Origin: Rhodeus uyekii
Taxonomy: Eukaryota > Chordata > Actinopteri > Cypriniformes > Acheilognathidae
Assembly (NCBI GenBank): GCA_037043235.1
Contig: JAWRVZ010000057.1
Location: forward strand, 2,655,501-2,719,500
Direction of reading: 5' to 3'
DNA: 64,000 nucleotides
Within the stretch, counting starts at the first letter, position 1. Every line of letters starts with the position of its first letter. Below, in pieces: positions 14,901 through 28,200 of this stretch. A model generated the notes under the pieces. It was given only the letters and a program-made list of their open reading frames with translations. It searched no databases and had not been told where the DNA came from. Both the position numbers and the translations under genes were made by a program.

Positions 14901-17900
14901 TATGAATAAAGATTCACCTAAATAACAACATCAACATCACGTTATATGTTTTTGTTCAATAACATAGCATAAAGCAGTGGTCCCCAACTTTTTTTGTGCC
15001 GCGGGCCGGTAAACGTTTGATAATTTTGCCGCGGAAGATTGTTGATTGGTACCGGTCCGCGGACCGGGGGTTGGGGGCCACTGGTATAATGCACATATAA
15101 AGCTCAACCTCATTAACTCAATGCTGTAAATATATATATCATTTTTTTTAGTTCATGTTAGTTAATGGATTAATTAATGTTTAAGTCCTTATTGTAAAGT
15201 GTTACCAATATGTTTATGTACTAAAATAACCAAAACTGATCAAAGAAAATGGATACGGCAAAAGCACAACAAAATTACTAAAACCCTGTAAAGCCTGAAG
15301 AATTAAATAGTCTGAAAAATCTGAAAAATAAAATTTAGACAAAAATGATATATATTTTTATACATGATATATATATGGAGAATTGTATGAGAATATGGAG
15401 ATCATACTCAAATTTATTCAAAGGCCTAAAACTGAGCAAAATTATGTAACATAGTTCCTGGTATTTATATGGTTAAAAGCAAAAAGACACATGAACCATA
15501 ACCTAACAGAACAATTATTATGTTAAAAGTGGATAAACTACCAATCAGAAGAAAGCAGGCATGTTTTTAGCAACTCACTTTTAAAAATAAAAGCTAATTC
15601 AAAATTTGAATAAATACTTTAATAGCATATAAAAATACTGAAATTCCAGTGTTTTTGTTAGAAAGGGAAATCTAACCAAGCGTGTTCATTAGTTAAACTT
15701 TTCTCTGTCAACCTTTGACTCCACACAGGAGCTGCAGAAGGCTCTGGATAAGCGGAAGGCCATCGTGCTGTCCATTAACCTCTGCAGCGCTGAGTTTGTG
15801 CAGTCGGACAGCGAGGAGGCCCGAGACCTGCAGCGACGGCTGAAGGAGATGAATAACCGCTGGGAACGCCTGAGCAGCTCTCTGGATGAGTGGAGGAATG
15901 CTCTCCAACACGCTCTCATGCAGTGCCAGGCAAGAAACTCCTCACCAACAACCCATCCTGAAGATGTTAGAAGAAGATGGACACAAGTTTGCTTTCAGAA
16001 CAGAATAAAAATATATATATATATTAAAGTTTTAAATATGTATTTATTAATAATTTCATGAATAATATTATTATGCATATATGTCACGCCGTCACTGAAC
16101 CAGGACTCTTGTTTTGCCCTCATTCAGTCACTCATTTGTTACCACGGACACTAATCATCACAGCTGTTTGAAAAAAATCTAATATTACCTAATTTGATGA
16201 TGTTAAATTCAAAAGCATCAGTAAAAAAATCACTTTCCGTCACGTACTCTACAGGGTTTTTTTCTTTAAAAAATAACAGCGAAGATTTAATATATTTTAA
16301 CTGCAATGCAAATATAAAAAAAAAAACTTCTAAAACATTTTGATACATACAAGAGTAGTTTTCAAAATGTATAACTTACTCAATTTACTGTAAAAGAACA
16401 TTATATAAGCACAAGTTTATTGATAAATAAGCTTTCCCCCCCTACAATATTAGTAATTTTCTGTCACTGTTTGGATGTGATAAACATTTTATATTTTCCT
16501 CTGTCACTGTAATCTTGAAAAGGATTAGACAAGTCATTTACAAGGTAAAATCAGCTGAGAATTGAACAAATAGTGGACAGGAATCATGGCTCTTTAATGG
16601 ATTATACAAGACTTCTGCACCATATAAATGTACACTTTTTCATGAAAGGCCTTATTTTTGGCCTAAAAATGTAATTCTTGATTTTCTTTCTGTTCAGGAC
16701 TTCCATGAGATGAGTCACGGCCTCCTTCTGTGGCTGGAGAATATCGATCGCAGGAGGAATGAGATTGTCCCGATTGATCATACTCAGGACAGCGATACGC
16801 TACAGGAGCATCACAAAACATTTCTGGTAAATGATTTCTCTTTTCTGTTTATACAACATAATTGGGCTACAACTGGCTTGGCTTGTTTTGATGAAACACC
16901 GATTGTTCCACAGCAAATCCGTCGAGAGTTGCTGGACACGCAGCTGAAGGTGGCGTCCCTGCAGGACATGTCCCTTCAGCTGCTGGTCCACTCAGAAGGC
17001 AGCGACTGCCTGGAAGCCAAAGAGAAGGTGCATGTAATCGGGAACCGTCTCAAGATGTTGCTGAAGGAGGTGACGCGAGACATTAGAGAGCTGCAGAAGA
17101 CCCTGGACATCACCAGCAGTCAGCAGGTTAGTTGCCAACATGGATGCCATCAGTTTGCCTGTATTTGACCAAAATGATATTAGTGCCTGGAAATGAATGA
17201 ACTCTTTCCCCACCATTGACGGAATGATCAGGCTTTCTGTGTTTTTACTGTTATACGGTAGGAAGCGTTATTGTGCAACAAAAAAATGCTGGCAGAGAAA
17301 GAGAATTAATTCAAATAAATTTGTCAAAAAAATGCAAATTCATTAATTCATCCAAATGTTTCTAAATCATGGGTTTCAATCAGGGTCCCAGCAAACACCT
17401 AAAGGGGCCACAGGTTGGCTTCAAATGTATCAAATTGTCATTAACTCTTTCCATGACAGTTTTTTTAAATAAATGTTGCCAGCCACCGCTAGCATTTTTT
17501 ATAAATTTCACAACATTTTCATGGAGCCCATAATGTTTTCTTGAAGGAATATTTGAAATTACAATAAATATATCAAACCAAGGACAGAGGCTCTAGTTAA
17601 AAAAAAAACCAGTTAACAGTTTTATCTAGCTTAATACATTTTCATAAAAACGCTTCATTTCAGTTTCATAAAAATTAAGTTTCATTAAAAAAAGCAACAT
17701 TTTGAGCAAAAATGCCTAAAAGCTCATCCTGGGTCGATATTTCATTCAGTAAAATTAGGCAGTTTTGATTTATATGTTGTTTAATGTTGGTGATTATTTT
17801 TCATATGCGTATGATTACATATGCTATCGCTTATTTCTGCTTCTTGGTCTTTTGATTAGGTGATTCTGTACTCTTTCAGAAGAGGTGTGATCGCTCCCCC

Positions 17901-20900
17901 GACTGTATAATAGTAAAAACACAGAAAGCTTTCCATCAATGGCAGGGAAAGAGTTAATGGAAATAAGTATAAATATAATATGATTATTATTAATAATATA
18001 TTAAAACAATCTAACTTATTTTTTTGAAATCTTCTTTCACCCTTAATTCATGTTGTTTTATTGTAGAACATCGTTTTTGAAACTTGAAATGAATTGTGGT
18101 TAACTAATTTACCTTATTGATTATATATAACCTATATTGATTAGTAAGTATGTTTATGCAGTATATTACATTGCTTTTAATATTATACAATATAGGGTCA
18201 AGAATATTGTGTGGGAAGGCTTCAAAAATGTTGAGAAATGTGCAGCAGTGTTGTTTTATCACCATTTGATATTAATTAGTATTTTGAGTTTTTAATGGCA
18301 ATGTGCTTTTTGTCAATTTTATTTCCATTTTGTTTTTAGTTATTTTAAAACATCAAGTTAAACTAAATGAAACTGCTGCGGCAACTAGTGTTAGTATATT
18401 TTATTTACAGGGATAGTTCTGTAAGGATAGGCAAGGAGAGGGAATCAGTAGCGGGATAATATTTATTAAACTCAAAAGATAAACTCAACAAAGGGATCTT
18501 AAGTCGGACGTAGCAGAGAAAGTCACTGTGCAGAGTAAACAAGGCTGGCAGGAAGGAGGATCTTGTTCCGCAGGGCTGGGTAGAGGTTCAACGGTGGTGG
18601 GGATCTTGGAAGGGGAGTAAACCAGAAACTGAGCCAGGTACCAGCGAAACTTGCGGAGCGTCAAAGGGCGCAGCGTCTTGACAGCAGCAGAGGAGGTAGC
18701 ACAGGGACTCAGGCCAGGCAGACAGGGGAGCTGGGGAGACAAATAAAAAGGGGAAAAACCAGAACCAGCAAACGCTAAACTAAAAGGAAGGGGCTAGGAG
18801 GAGAAGGGGAAAAACTAGATAGAAGAAAAGACCTAGGATCAAAGCAACAAAACAAAAGCACTGACTAAGACAAAGAACTAGGGAATGCTAGGAATAAGAG
18901 GGCCAGCGAGATCTGAAAGACAGCAATACATTCTGGCACAGGACAGAGAGTGAGAGAGAAATATAAAGGGTGACAAACGAACAAGGAACAGGTGTGAGCC
19001 ATGAGTGTAATGAGTTAACAAGGGGGTGGAGAAACAAGGCACATGACACACAAAAGCAAAGAGAGCAAGACAAACAAGGACAAGCCCCCTTAACTAAACA
19101 GATACCCTGACAGTACCCCCCACCCTAGGAGCGACCCCAGACGCTCCCAGGGCAGACGTGGCCCGTTGCTGTTTGAAGTCCTCGATCAGCGAGTGGTCCA
19201 AGATGTCCCGAGACGGCACCCAGCATCTCTCCTCAGGACCATAACCCTCCCAGTCCACTAGGTATTGGTAACCCCTGCCACGTTTCCTGACGTCCAGCAG
19301 TCTCCTAACAGTAAACACCGGGGAACCGTCAACAAGACGTGGGGGGGGGAGGGGAGGGAACAGACACACCAGTGTTGAGACGGGAATAAAGCACAGGTTT
19401 GATACGGGACACATGAAAAACAGGGTGGACACGAGCAAAAACAGGTGGAAGCCTGAGCCGCACTGCCACCGGACTTAATACTTTGGTAATACGGTATGGC
19501 CCTAAGAACCTGGGTGCCAGCTTGTGTGACGGCACCTTAAGGGGCAGGTCCTTAGTGGAAAGCCATACTCTCTGCCCACAAACCTACTTGGGTGCAGGAG
19601 TCCGGTGGCGATCTGCTGCCACCTTGGAGCGTCTCCCCGCTTGGATGAGCGCCTTCCTGGCCCTTGCCCATGTACGTCTGCACCGCTGGACAAAGGCCTG
19701 GGCGGAGGGAACAGCGGCATCAGGTTCCTGTGAAGCAAAAAGAGGAGGCTGATAACCCATGGAACATTTAAAAGGGGACATACCGGTGGCTGCCACAGGA
19801 AGTGTGTTGTGTGCATACTCTGCCCAGGTGAGTTGCTGACTCCAGGAGGCGGGATTATGTGATGCCAGACAGCGGAGCATTCGCTCCAAATCTTGGTTAG
19901 CTCGCTCGGACTGCCCGTTGGTCTGCGGATGGAATCCTGAAGTCAGACTCGCTGAAGCACCGATCTGACGACAGAACTCCTTCCAAAAATGGGAAACAAA
20001 CTGGGGCCCCCTGTCAGAGACCACATCTTTGGGAAGACCATGAATCCTAAAGATGTGATCAACTACCACCAGCGCAGTCTCCTTGGCAGAGGATAACTTG
20101 GGAAGGGGAATAAAATGAGCCGCCTTAAAAAAACGGTCCACGACTGTCAGAACCACAGTATTGCCCTGGGAGGGGGGGGAGGCCAGTGACAAAATCCAGG
20201 GCAATGTGGGACCAAGGGCGGGTGGGAATGGGCAAAGGCCGCAGCAGACCAACGGGAGGCTTGTTAGAGGTCTTGTTCTGGGCGCAAACCGTGCAAGCTG
20301 CCACGAACTATCTGACATCGTGGGATAGCAAAGGCCACCAAAAACGCTGGCGGGCAGAAGCCAGCGTTCTCCGCACACCTGGATGGCAGGCCAGTCTGGA
20401 AGAATGACTCCACTCAAGAACTGAAGGACGCAACGGCTCCGGAACAAACAACAGACCATTAGGGCAACCTCTCGGAATCGCCACCCCTCGCAAGGCTCCC
20501 CTAACCCGCCTCTCCACACCCCAGGTAACGGCCGCCACCACAACACCCTGGGGTAATATGGTGTCAGGCAACGCCTCGTCCCCCGGACTGGCAAAGAGAC
20601 GGGAGAGGGCATCTGGCTTGATGTTCTTGGAACCAGGCCTGTACGAAAGGGTAAAACGAAACCGGTCAAAAAAGAGGGCCCACCTGGCCTGTCGAGAGTT
20701 CAACCTCTTGGCCGAACGGATGTATTCAAGGTCCTTGTGATCCGTCCAGACCAAGAAGGGCTCCGCCGCCCCCTCCAGCCAGTGTCGCCACTCGCCCAAA
20801 GCCAACCTAACCGCCAGCAGCTCCCGGTTGCCGACATCATAATTCTGTTCTGCCGGGCTCAGGCGGTGAGAGAAGTAAGCACAAGGATGCACTCTCCCAT

Positions 20901-23900
20901 CATGAGGGGATCGCTGAGAAAGGACCGCCCCAACCCCGACCTCAGAAGCATCAACCTCCACGATAAACTGCAGATCAGGGTCTGGAACAGACAAAACAGG
21001 TGCAGATGTGAAACGGGACTTAAGTTTCGTAAAAGCCACCTGTGCCTGCTCAGACCACCTGAAAGGGACTCGAGTAGAGGTTAGAGCAGTTAGGGGAGCA
21101 GCAATCTGACTGTAGTTCCTGATGAAGCGCCGATAAAAGTTGGCGAATCCCAGGAAACGCTGCAATGCTCTGCGAGAGTCGGGGACTGGCCACTCTGAGA
21201 CGGCCCTTACCTTGGCAGGATCTACCTTGACCCCTTCCGCCGAGATAATTTGTCCCAGGAACGGAACAGAGTCAGCGTGGAATAAGCACTTCTCCGCCTT
21301 GACATAAAGCTGGTTTTCAAGTAACCGCTGCAGCACCTGACGGACATGCTGAGTGTGTACCTGTAGAGACGGGGAAAAAATCAGAATGTCATCAAGGTAC
21401 ACAAAGACAAATCGATTGATCATGTCTCTAAGCACATCATTAATCAGGGCCTGAAAGACAGCAGGAGCGTTGGTAAGCCCAAACGGCATAACCCGATATT
21501 CAAAGTGCCCGGTGGGGGTGTTAAAGGCTGTCTTCCACTCATCGCCTTCCCTTATCCGAACCAAGTGGTAGGCACTGCGGAGATCTAACTTGGTGAAGAT
21601 CCGCGCTCCTTGCAACAACTTGGGAGCTGAAGACATCAACGGCAGGGGGTACCGATTCTTAATAGTGATGTCATTGAGCCCACGATAATCAATGCAGGGC
21701 CGCAAGGAGCCGTCCTTCTTCTCCACAAAGAAAAACCCCGCGCCTGCAGGAGAAGAGGAAGAGCGAATGAGGCCAGCCGCTAATGACTCACGGATGTACT
21801 TATCCATGGCCTCTCTCTCCGGCGCTGAGAGAGAGTAAAGGCGGCCACGAGGCGGAGAAGTGCCTGGGAGTAGGTCAATAGAGCAGTCATAGGGTCTGTG
21901 GGGGGGAAGAGATGCCGCTCGGGACCTACTGAAGACCCTTCGAAGATCAAGGTACTCGGCAGGAACGCCAGTCAAATCAGAGGTCTCCTCCGCTTCCTCC
22001 TGCAACGCAGAACAAGAAGAGACAACAGACGAAGCAACACCCAGACAAGACTTGTGACAATAAGCACTCCACGCCAACACCGAATTTTCGGCCCAGCCGA
22101 TGTGAGGACCGTGCTTCACCAACCACGGGTGCCCCAGTACAATAGGTGTGCTGGGGGACTCAAGGAGGTAAAACACGATCTCCTCACTGTGATTGCCCGA
22201 GATAGTCAAACTTACAGGTGAAGTGACATGGGTGACCTGAGTAAGGATAGAACCATTGAGAGCCCTGGCAACAAGTTTCTTCCTAAGGGATGATACAGGC
22301 ACACCCCACCGAGTCACAAGGGATGCATCAATAAAATTACCCTCAGCCCCAGAATCCACAAGAGCTGAACAAGGCCTGGAAAATGGCCCCCACCTGACAA
22401 TGGCTGGGAGCTAGGTGCGGAGTGTAGGGGAATCAAATAAAGGGGTGACGCTCACCAGTACTCCCCTGTCTACTGGCGAGCCCTGGCTTTTAAAGAACAG
22501 GCCACCGCGAAGTGTCCTGCTTTAGCACAGTACAGGCAGAGTCCTTGATCAAGGCGACGCTTCTTCTCTTCTGCTGACAGTCGAGTAAGACGAGTCCGCC
22601 CTACTTGCATGGGCTCCACCTCAGGAAGTGGCTCAGGGTGTGAATGAGATGCCTCAGGAACCTGGTGTGAACGATTAGGCCATGATGGGAAGGCACGTTG
22701 ACGGCGAAGATTGATGCGCGTCTCGACCCGAAGAGCCAGATCCACCAGACCATCAAATGACGCCGGTAGATCGTGGATGGCGATCTCGTCTTGAATCTCA
22801 GGGTTGAGCGCCTCTCTGAAAACGTCCCACAAGGCAGCTTCGTTCCAACCACAAAGGACAGCCAGAGTTCGAAACTGAATGGAAAAGTCTGTAACAGATA
22901 ACTTCCCCTGTCTCAGTCTCAGTCTCACTAGTTGGCTGGCAGCCTCTTTACCAGACACCGAACGGTCAAAAACCTTGATCATCTCCTGACGGAACAGTTC
23001 AAATGTGGAGCAGTAAGGTTCTTGCTTCTCCCAAACAGTGGTCCCCCATTCTCTGGCCCTCCCAGTGAGTAGGGTAATGACAAATGCCACTTTAGCAGCC
23101 TTGGTGGCAAAGGTGGTGGGCTGTAGGGCAAACGTGATAGCACACTGGGAAAGAAATGGCCGACACGACTTAGGGTCCCCATCGTAAGGAGGTGGGGCAG
23201 GCACTCTAGGTTCAGGGTTCACATGAGAAAAAGCAGGGGCCGAGACAGCAGCAGTCTGCCTCATCCTGGTCTTGCCTCAATTCCCTGACTTGAGTGGTGA
23301 GTTCAACAACACGAGAGGACATGGCCTCTACTTCTCTTGAAGTGTCAGTTAGAAGCGTTTCATGTTGGCCCAGCAGCACCCCCTGCTGAACAACGGCAGC
23401 CCGGATCTGTTCTGAGCCCGCTGATTCCATGCTGGCGCGATTGTACTGTAAGGATAGGCAAGGAGAGGGAATCAGTAGCGGGATAATATTTATTAAACTC
23501 AAAAGATAAACTCAACAAAGGGATCTTAAGTCGGACGTAGCAGAGAAAGTCACTGTGCAGAGTAAACAAGGCTGGCAGGAAGGAGGATCACGTTCCGCAG
23601 GGCTGGGTAGAGGTTCAACGGTGGTGGGGATCTTGGAAGGGGAGTAAACCAGAAACTGAGCCAGGTACCAGCGAAACTTGTGGAGCGTCAAAGGGCGCAG
23701 CGTCTTGACAGCAGCAGAGGAGGTAGCACAGGCAGACAGGGGAGCTGGGGAGACAAAAAATAAAAAGGGGAAAAACCAGAACCAGCAAACGCTAAACTAA
23801 AAGGAAGGGACTAGGAGGAGAAGGGGAAAAACTAGATAGAAGAAAAGACCTAGGATCAAAGCAACAAAACAAAAGCACTGACTAAGACAAAGAACTAAGG

Positions 23901-25192
23901 AATGCTAGGAATGCTAGGAATAAGAGGGCCAGCGAGATCTGAAAGACAGCAATACAATCTGGCACAGGACAGAGAGTGAGAGAGAAATATAAAGGGTGAC
24001 AAACGAACAAGGAACAGGTGTGAGCCATGAGTGTAATGAGTTAACAAGGGGGTGGAGAAACAAGGCACATGACACACAACAGCAAAGAGAGCAAGACAAA
24101 CAAGGACAACTAACTAAACTGTTAACTAAACAGATACCCTGACAAGTTCAACCAAAAATGAAACTTCTGTTATTTTTAAGTTGTTTCAACCCTGCATACA
24201 TTTCTTTGCTTTGCTGAACACAAAATAAGATATTCTGAGGCGTAAATGCTTGGTTATAAACATTCTTCAAAGTATCTTTCTTTGTGTTCAGCTGAACAAA
24301 GAAATTCATACAGGGTTGGAAGAACTTGAGTAAATGATGACAGAATTTTCCTTTTTGTGTGAACAATCCCTTTAAAGTTTCAAGTAACAGCAATTTTTAT
24401 ATGGTTTAAGTTTTTGTGTAACTATAATAACCCTGATGTGCAGTACTAAACGTAATCCAGTGTTTGTCTAGTTTAAGATCCCTCACGCTCTCTTTCTTCA
24501 ACCCCTCCTCAACACTCACAATCTCTGTAGGACTTGTCATCTTGGTCGTCTGCGGATGATTTGGATACTTCGGGTTCCCTGAGCCCCGCGTCTGGACGCA
24601 GCACTCCCAGTCGCCAGCGATCGGTAACACATCACCCTCATGTTCTGTTGGGCCCTTCGAAGATCAGTGTTTGCTTGTCACCTTGAGGCGATAGTTTGAC
24701 ACTTGAATGTCCCTGAAACCTGGCCTCCAAAACACACTTGATACCCTATTAGCATATTGCTCAGAGTTCCTCCACAACTCAGAACCTTTCCCAGCATGCT
24801 CTCCTCTAATGCAAGAGCCGCATCAGGACTGGAGATGTGATTCATCCCTTTTGTGTTTCCGCATCCCTTTGATTGATCCAACTGCATTTTACATCCTTAA
24901 AACAACTAGTCACACCTGTATCACACCCCTAAATTCTGGTTGGGTTCCTCTGCTCATTTGCCCACATTCATGTTTTATTAGAGATTCCCACACTGTAGTC
25001 TTCAAGGAATACTGGTTCTGCGAAAAAAATGCCCAGGTCATATTTAACCTCAAAATCAAAACAAGAAAGTGTGAAATTATATTTAGCATGAAAAAAAATA
25101 TACCTTTTTTGGACATTTTGAACATAATTTCATGATATTTAAACACGTTCCCTTTTGATGTGTCCAGATGTATTTATTTTTTATTTTATATG

Positions 25193-25225
<33 letters not shown>

Positions 25226-28200
25226 ATGTATGTGTATATATATTTCATATATATTTCATAATAACATTAGATTCTATATTTAATAATAATAATATAATAA
25301 TTCATTTTAATGAATCGTATGCTACTTCCTTTTTATGACACAAACTTGCTTTTTAATTTATTTAATATATTATGTTTTTTGCATTATAATACACACACGG
25401 TTGTACTCAAGCGTTTACATACACTTTGCAGAATCTGCAAAAATGTTAATGTAATTTTAACTAAATAATCATAAAAATTATGTAGTATTTTTTATTTTGT
25501 GTTGTCCTGAACAAGATATTTTACATAAAAGATGTTTACATATAGTCCACAAGACTAAATAAAAAAATAAAAAAATAGCTGAATTTATAAATGAATAAAA
25601 AAATAGCTTAATTTATAAAAATTACCCCATTCAAAAGTTTACATACCCTTGATTCTTAATACTGTGTGTTTTCTTTATTAATTCAGCTACTTTTTATGTA
25701 AACATCTTTTATGTACAATATCTTATTCTGGACAGCACTAAATAAAGAATAACATGCCATTTTTAGAATCCCTTCTATTTTGTTAAAATGAACATTTTCA
25801 CAGATTCTGCAACAGGTATGTAAGCTTTTTTACAACTGTATAGTGAATATAATATAATGAATGATTTTGATCACACTTTACATTTAAGGTTCTTTTCTCT
25901 TAAATAACTATTAAATAGGATTTTAATGGTTAGGATTAAGAGATGTAGAATATGTCATGCAGAATAAGGCACTAATATTATTCTATATTATTAATATGCA
26001 TGGTAATAAACTACTAGTTAATAGTGAGAATTGGACCCTAAACTAAAGTGTTACTGAGATTTTTTTCTGCATTGCAGTAATGAATGCAAAACAAATCTTA
26101 ATGGTGGACTATGGTGAAATATGACCTTGGACATTTTGTGTGAGTCACTCTCAGAAAACTAGCCATTTGTCCAATGAAGAAATGTAAAACGTCTTCAAAG
26201 CTTTTTAAATGTCAAAGGATCAGTTGTTGGCAATGTCATTTTTCTGAGAACGCTGTCATGAAGAACCAGTTTCTTTGTCTCTATAGAGGTGCTGTCACCC
26301 TTCTCATTTGATTTTGTTGGTGCTCTTCTTTTTTTGGGTTCTTTCATCAGTAGCTTTGTCTTTATTTGCCTGGACTGAAACATTCTTTCTTTCTTTTACC
26401 CCCCTGTTCATTGCAAACAGCCACGGGGCAAAAGTAGTCTGTCACAGCCCGGAGCCTGTGTGAGCAGTCCACTTCACAGGTACCTTTCTCCTGGTTTCTA
26501 GAACACTCGGAAGATAATGGAACTCAACCCATGACCTGACCGTAGGCCCCTAGGGCTAATGGCTCTGGGTTGACCCCTAAGTGGACAGTGTCCTACAAAC
26601 CTTGCAGTGGCCCAGCGATTCAGCATGATACTGATGCTGACATATTAGCAACCTAAAGGCTCATGCTGATGACTTCCATCATCTTCTGTGATTCTAGACA
26701 CTGCTCAGGTTAGGGAGCTGAGATAGACACTACGAAGGGAGCTCGTGAACCAGGCACAACATGCTGGTTTTATGTATACTTCATCTGATACTTGGCTGTA
26801 AATATGGATTCGCTAGGCTGCTTTTGCTGCTGAGCCGTTCGCATTTTCTTGTCTATTCAGCAAGCGTCTGCAATGAACAATCTTGGCAACAGATCCTCTC
26901 TTTTTCTCTCTCTGGTGTGTTACATCTGCTCTTTCACCGACTAATCAATCATCTTCTCCCTCCTCCGATCTGCCATCCGTGCAGTTTGATGACGCGCTAG
27001 AGAAACATCACTGTGCCTTACATAGACTCAGTGTCAGAACACACAGTAACACACTCCAGTGGCTCTCAGAAGGTGTTAACAAAGCCCGCTTTCCCATGCC
27101 ATGTCAGCATTAAAGGTGCTTAGTCACAAAATTACGTTTTTTGTATTCAGGCATGGTGAAATTGCAAGACATTTTTTTATTAAATGAAAGAAGCGACAAT
27201 CTGGTTTCAGATTGACAAACCATTGTTTAAAAAAGTTAGTCGCAAATAAATATTTTGTAGTGAAGATTTTTTAATTATAGAACATTTGTTTATAATTAGG
27301 ATAATTGTTTATTATAAGACCATCATCTCATTATGTTTAAACTCACAATGAAATTACCTCATTCTTATAGATACTTTTTATTTTATGATTTCTAAAAACA
27401 TTATTATAAGATGTGATATCTCCCCTTTAAAAACTTTGTTATTACATATTTTATTTATTGTTAAGATAATTGTCAGTCAGTCAAAAATGAGGCTGAGAAA
27501 ATGGTGCCTTTAAGATAATAGTTATTTTAAGATTATTGCAGGATAATTATTTTTTATAAAATGAAGAAATATCAATATCAAACTTGGTACAATATTCAAA
27601 ATCATATAAACAAAAAGGAGTTTGCACAGAATTTTCTTCTTTATTTTGGAGACTTTTCTCAGGAGATCAATGCAACATTCAACCACTGTAAAAATTAGTA
27701 ACGGATGACATTTCCAGTCATTTTAAGGTGATTAGTGTTTCAGGGAAGTCAGATCGCATCATTATTACACTCATTTGTATTTAAATCAATGTAGCAAAGA
27801 CTTTTTACAGTCAGTTTGTCTGCTGTAACCCAGATCATGTGTCTTTTTCAGAGGGCACAATCGTTCATGGGCTTCATCTTTTCAAATTTAGTTTCTTCCA
27901 GCGAATCCCGCACACAGATATTAAGGAAAACTCTTTGCCTTAAACTTAAAATTGTTGAGCTGTGCTTTTTTCCAGTTAGCATTCACTCTCTTTAACAGCG
28001 CTTTGACAAAAAGGCATATTTCTAAAAAATAAAGAATGTCCCTTTTGCTTTTAAACGCTACTGAGGATTTCAAACTAACTCTGTGTCAAGCTTGGCCAGC
28101 TAATGTGTCTCCAGATATCATGCAACAGAAATTGTTCTATCCAGTAAATATAAAAGCCTATTTAATGAGAAAATGTCATGGATTGTGAATCTACACAAAA

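Larger units (their letters stand above)
18420..24144 (-). mobile_element. Full-length Ty3/gypsy chromodomain LTR retrotransposon
   Basis: A 5.7-kb element antisense in a syne1 intron. Long terminal repeats are at 18420-19112 and 23447-24144. The flanking sequence AGTTC is duplicated exactly on both sides (18415-18419 and 24145-24149), proving a single insertion event. Order on the minus strand is LTR, gag with a CCHC knuckle, protease, reverse transcriptase, RNase H, integrase, chromodomain, LTR, which is the chromovirus arrangement. A G-rich tract (complement of 19113-19126) borders the 3' LTR as a polypurine tract would. The two LTRs differ by only about seven substitutions and a few indels by eye, so the insertion is recent, yet several frames are broken. 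Confidence 0.95.

Noticed and set aside
24707..25135. 142-codon + strand open frame after a syne1 exon
   Set aside because: It lies inside the intron between exons 24531-24623 and 26421-26479, matches no family I recognise, and ends in low-complexity AT-rich sequence.
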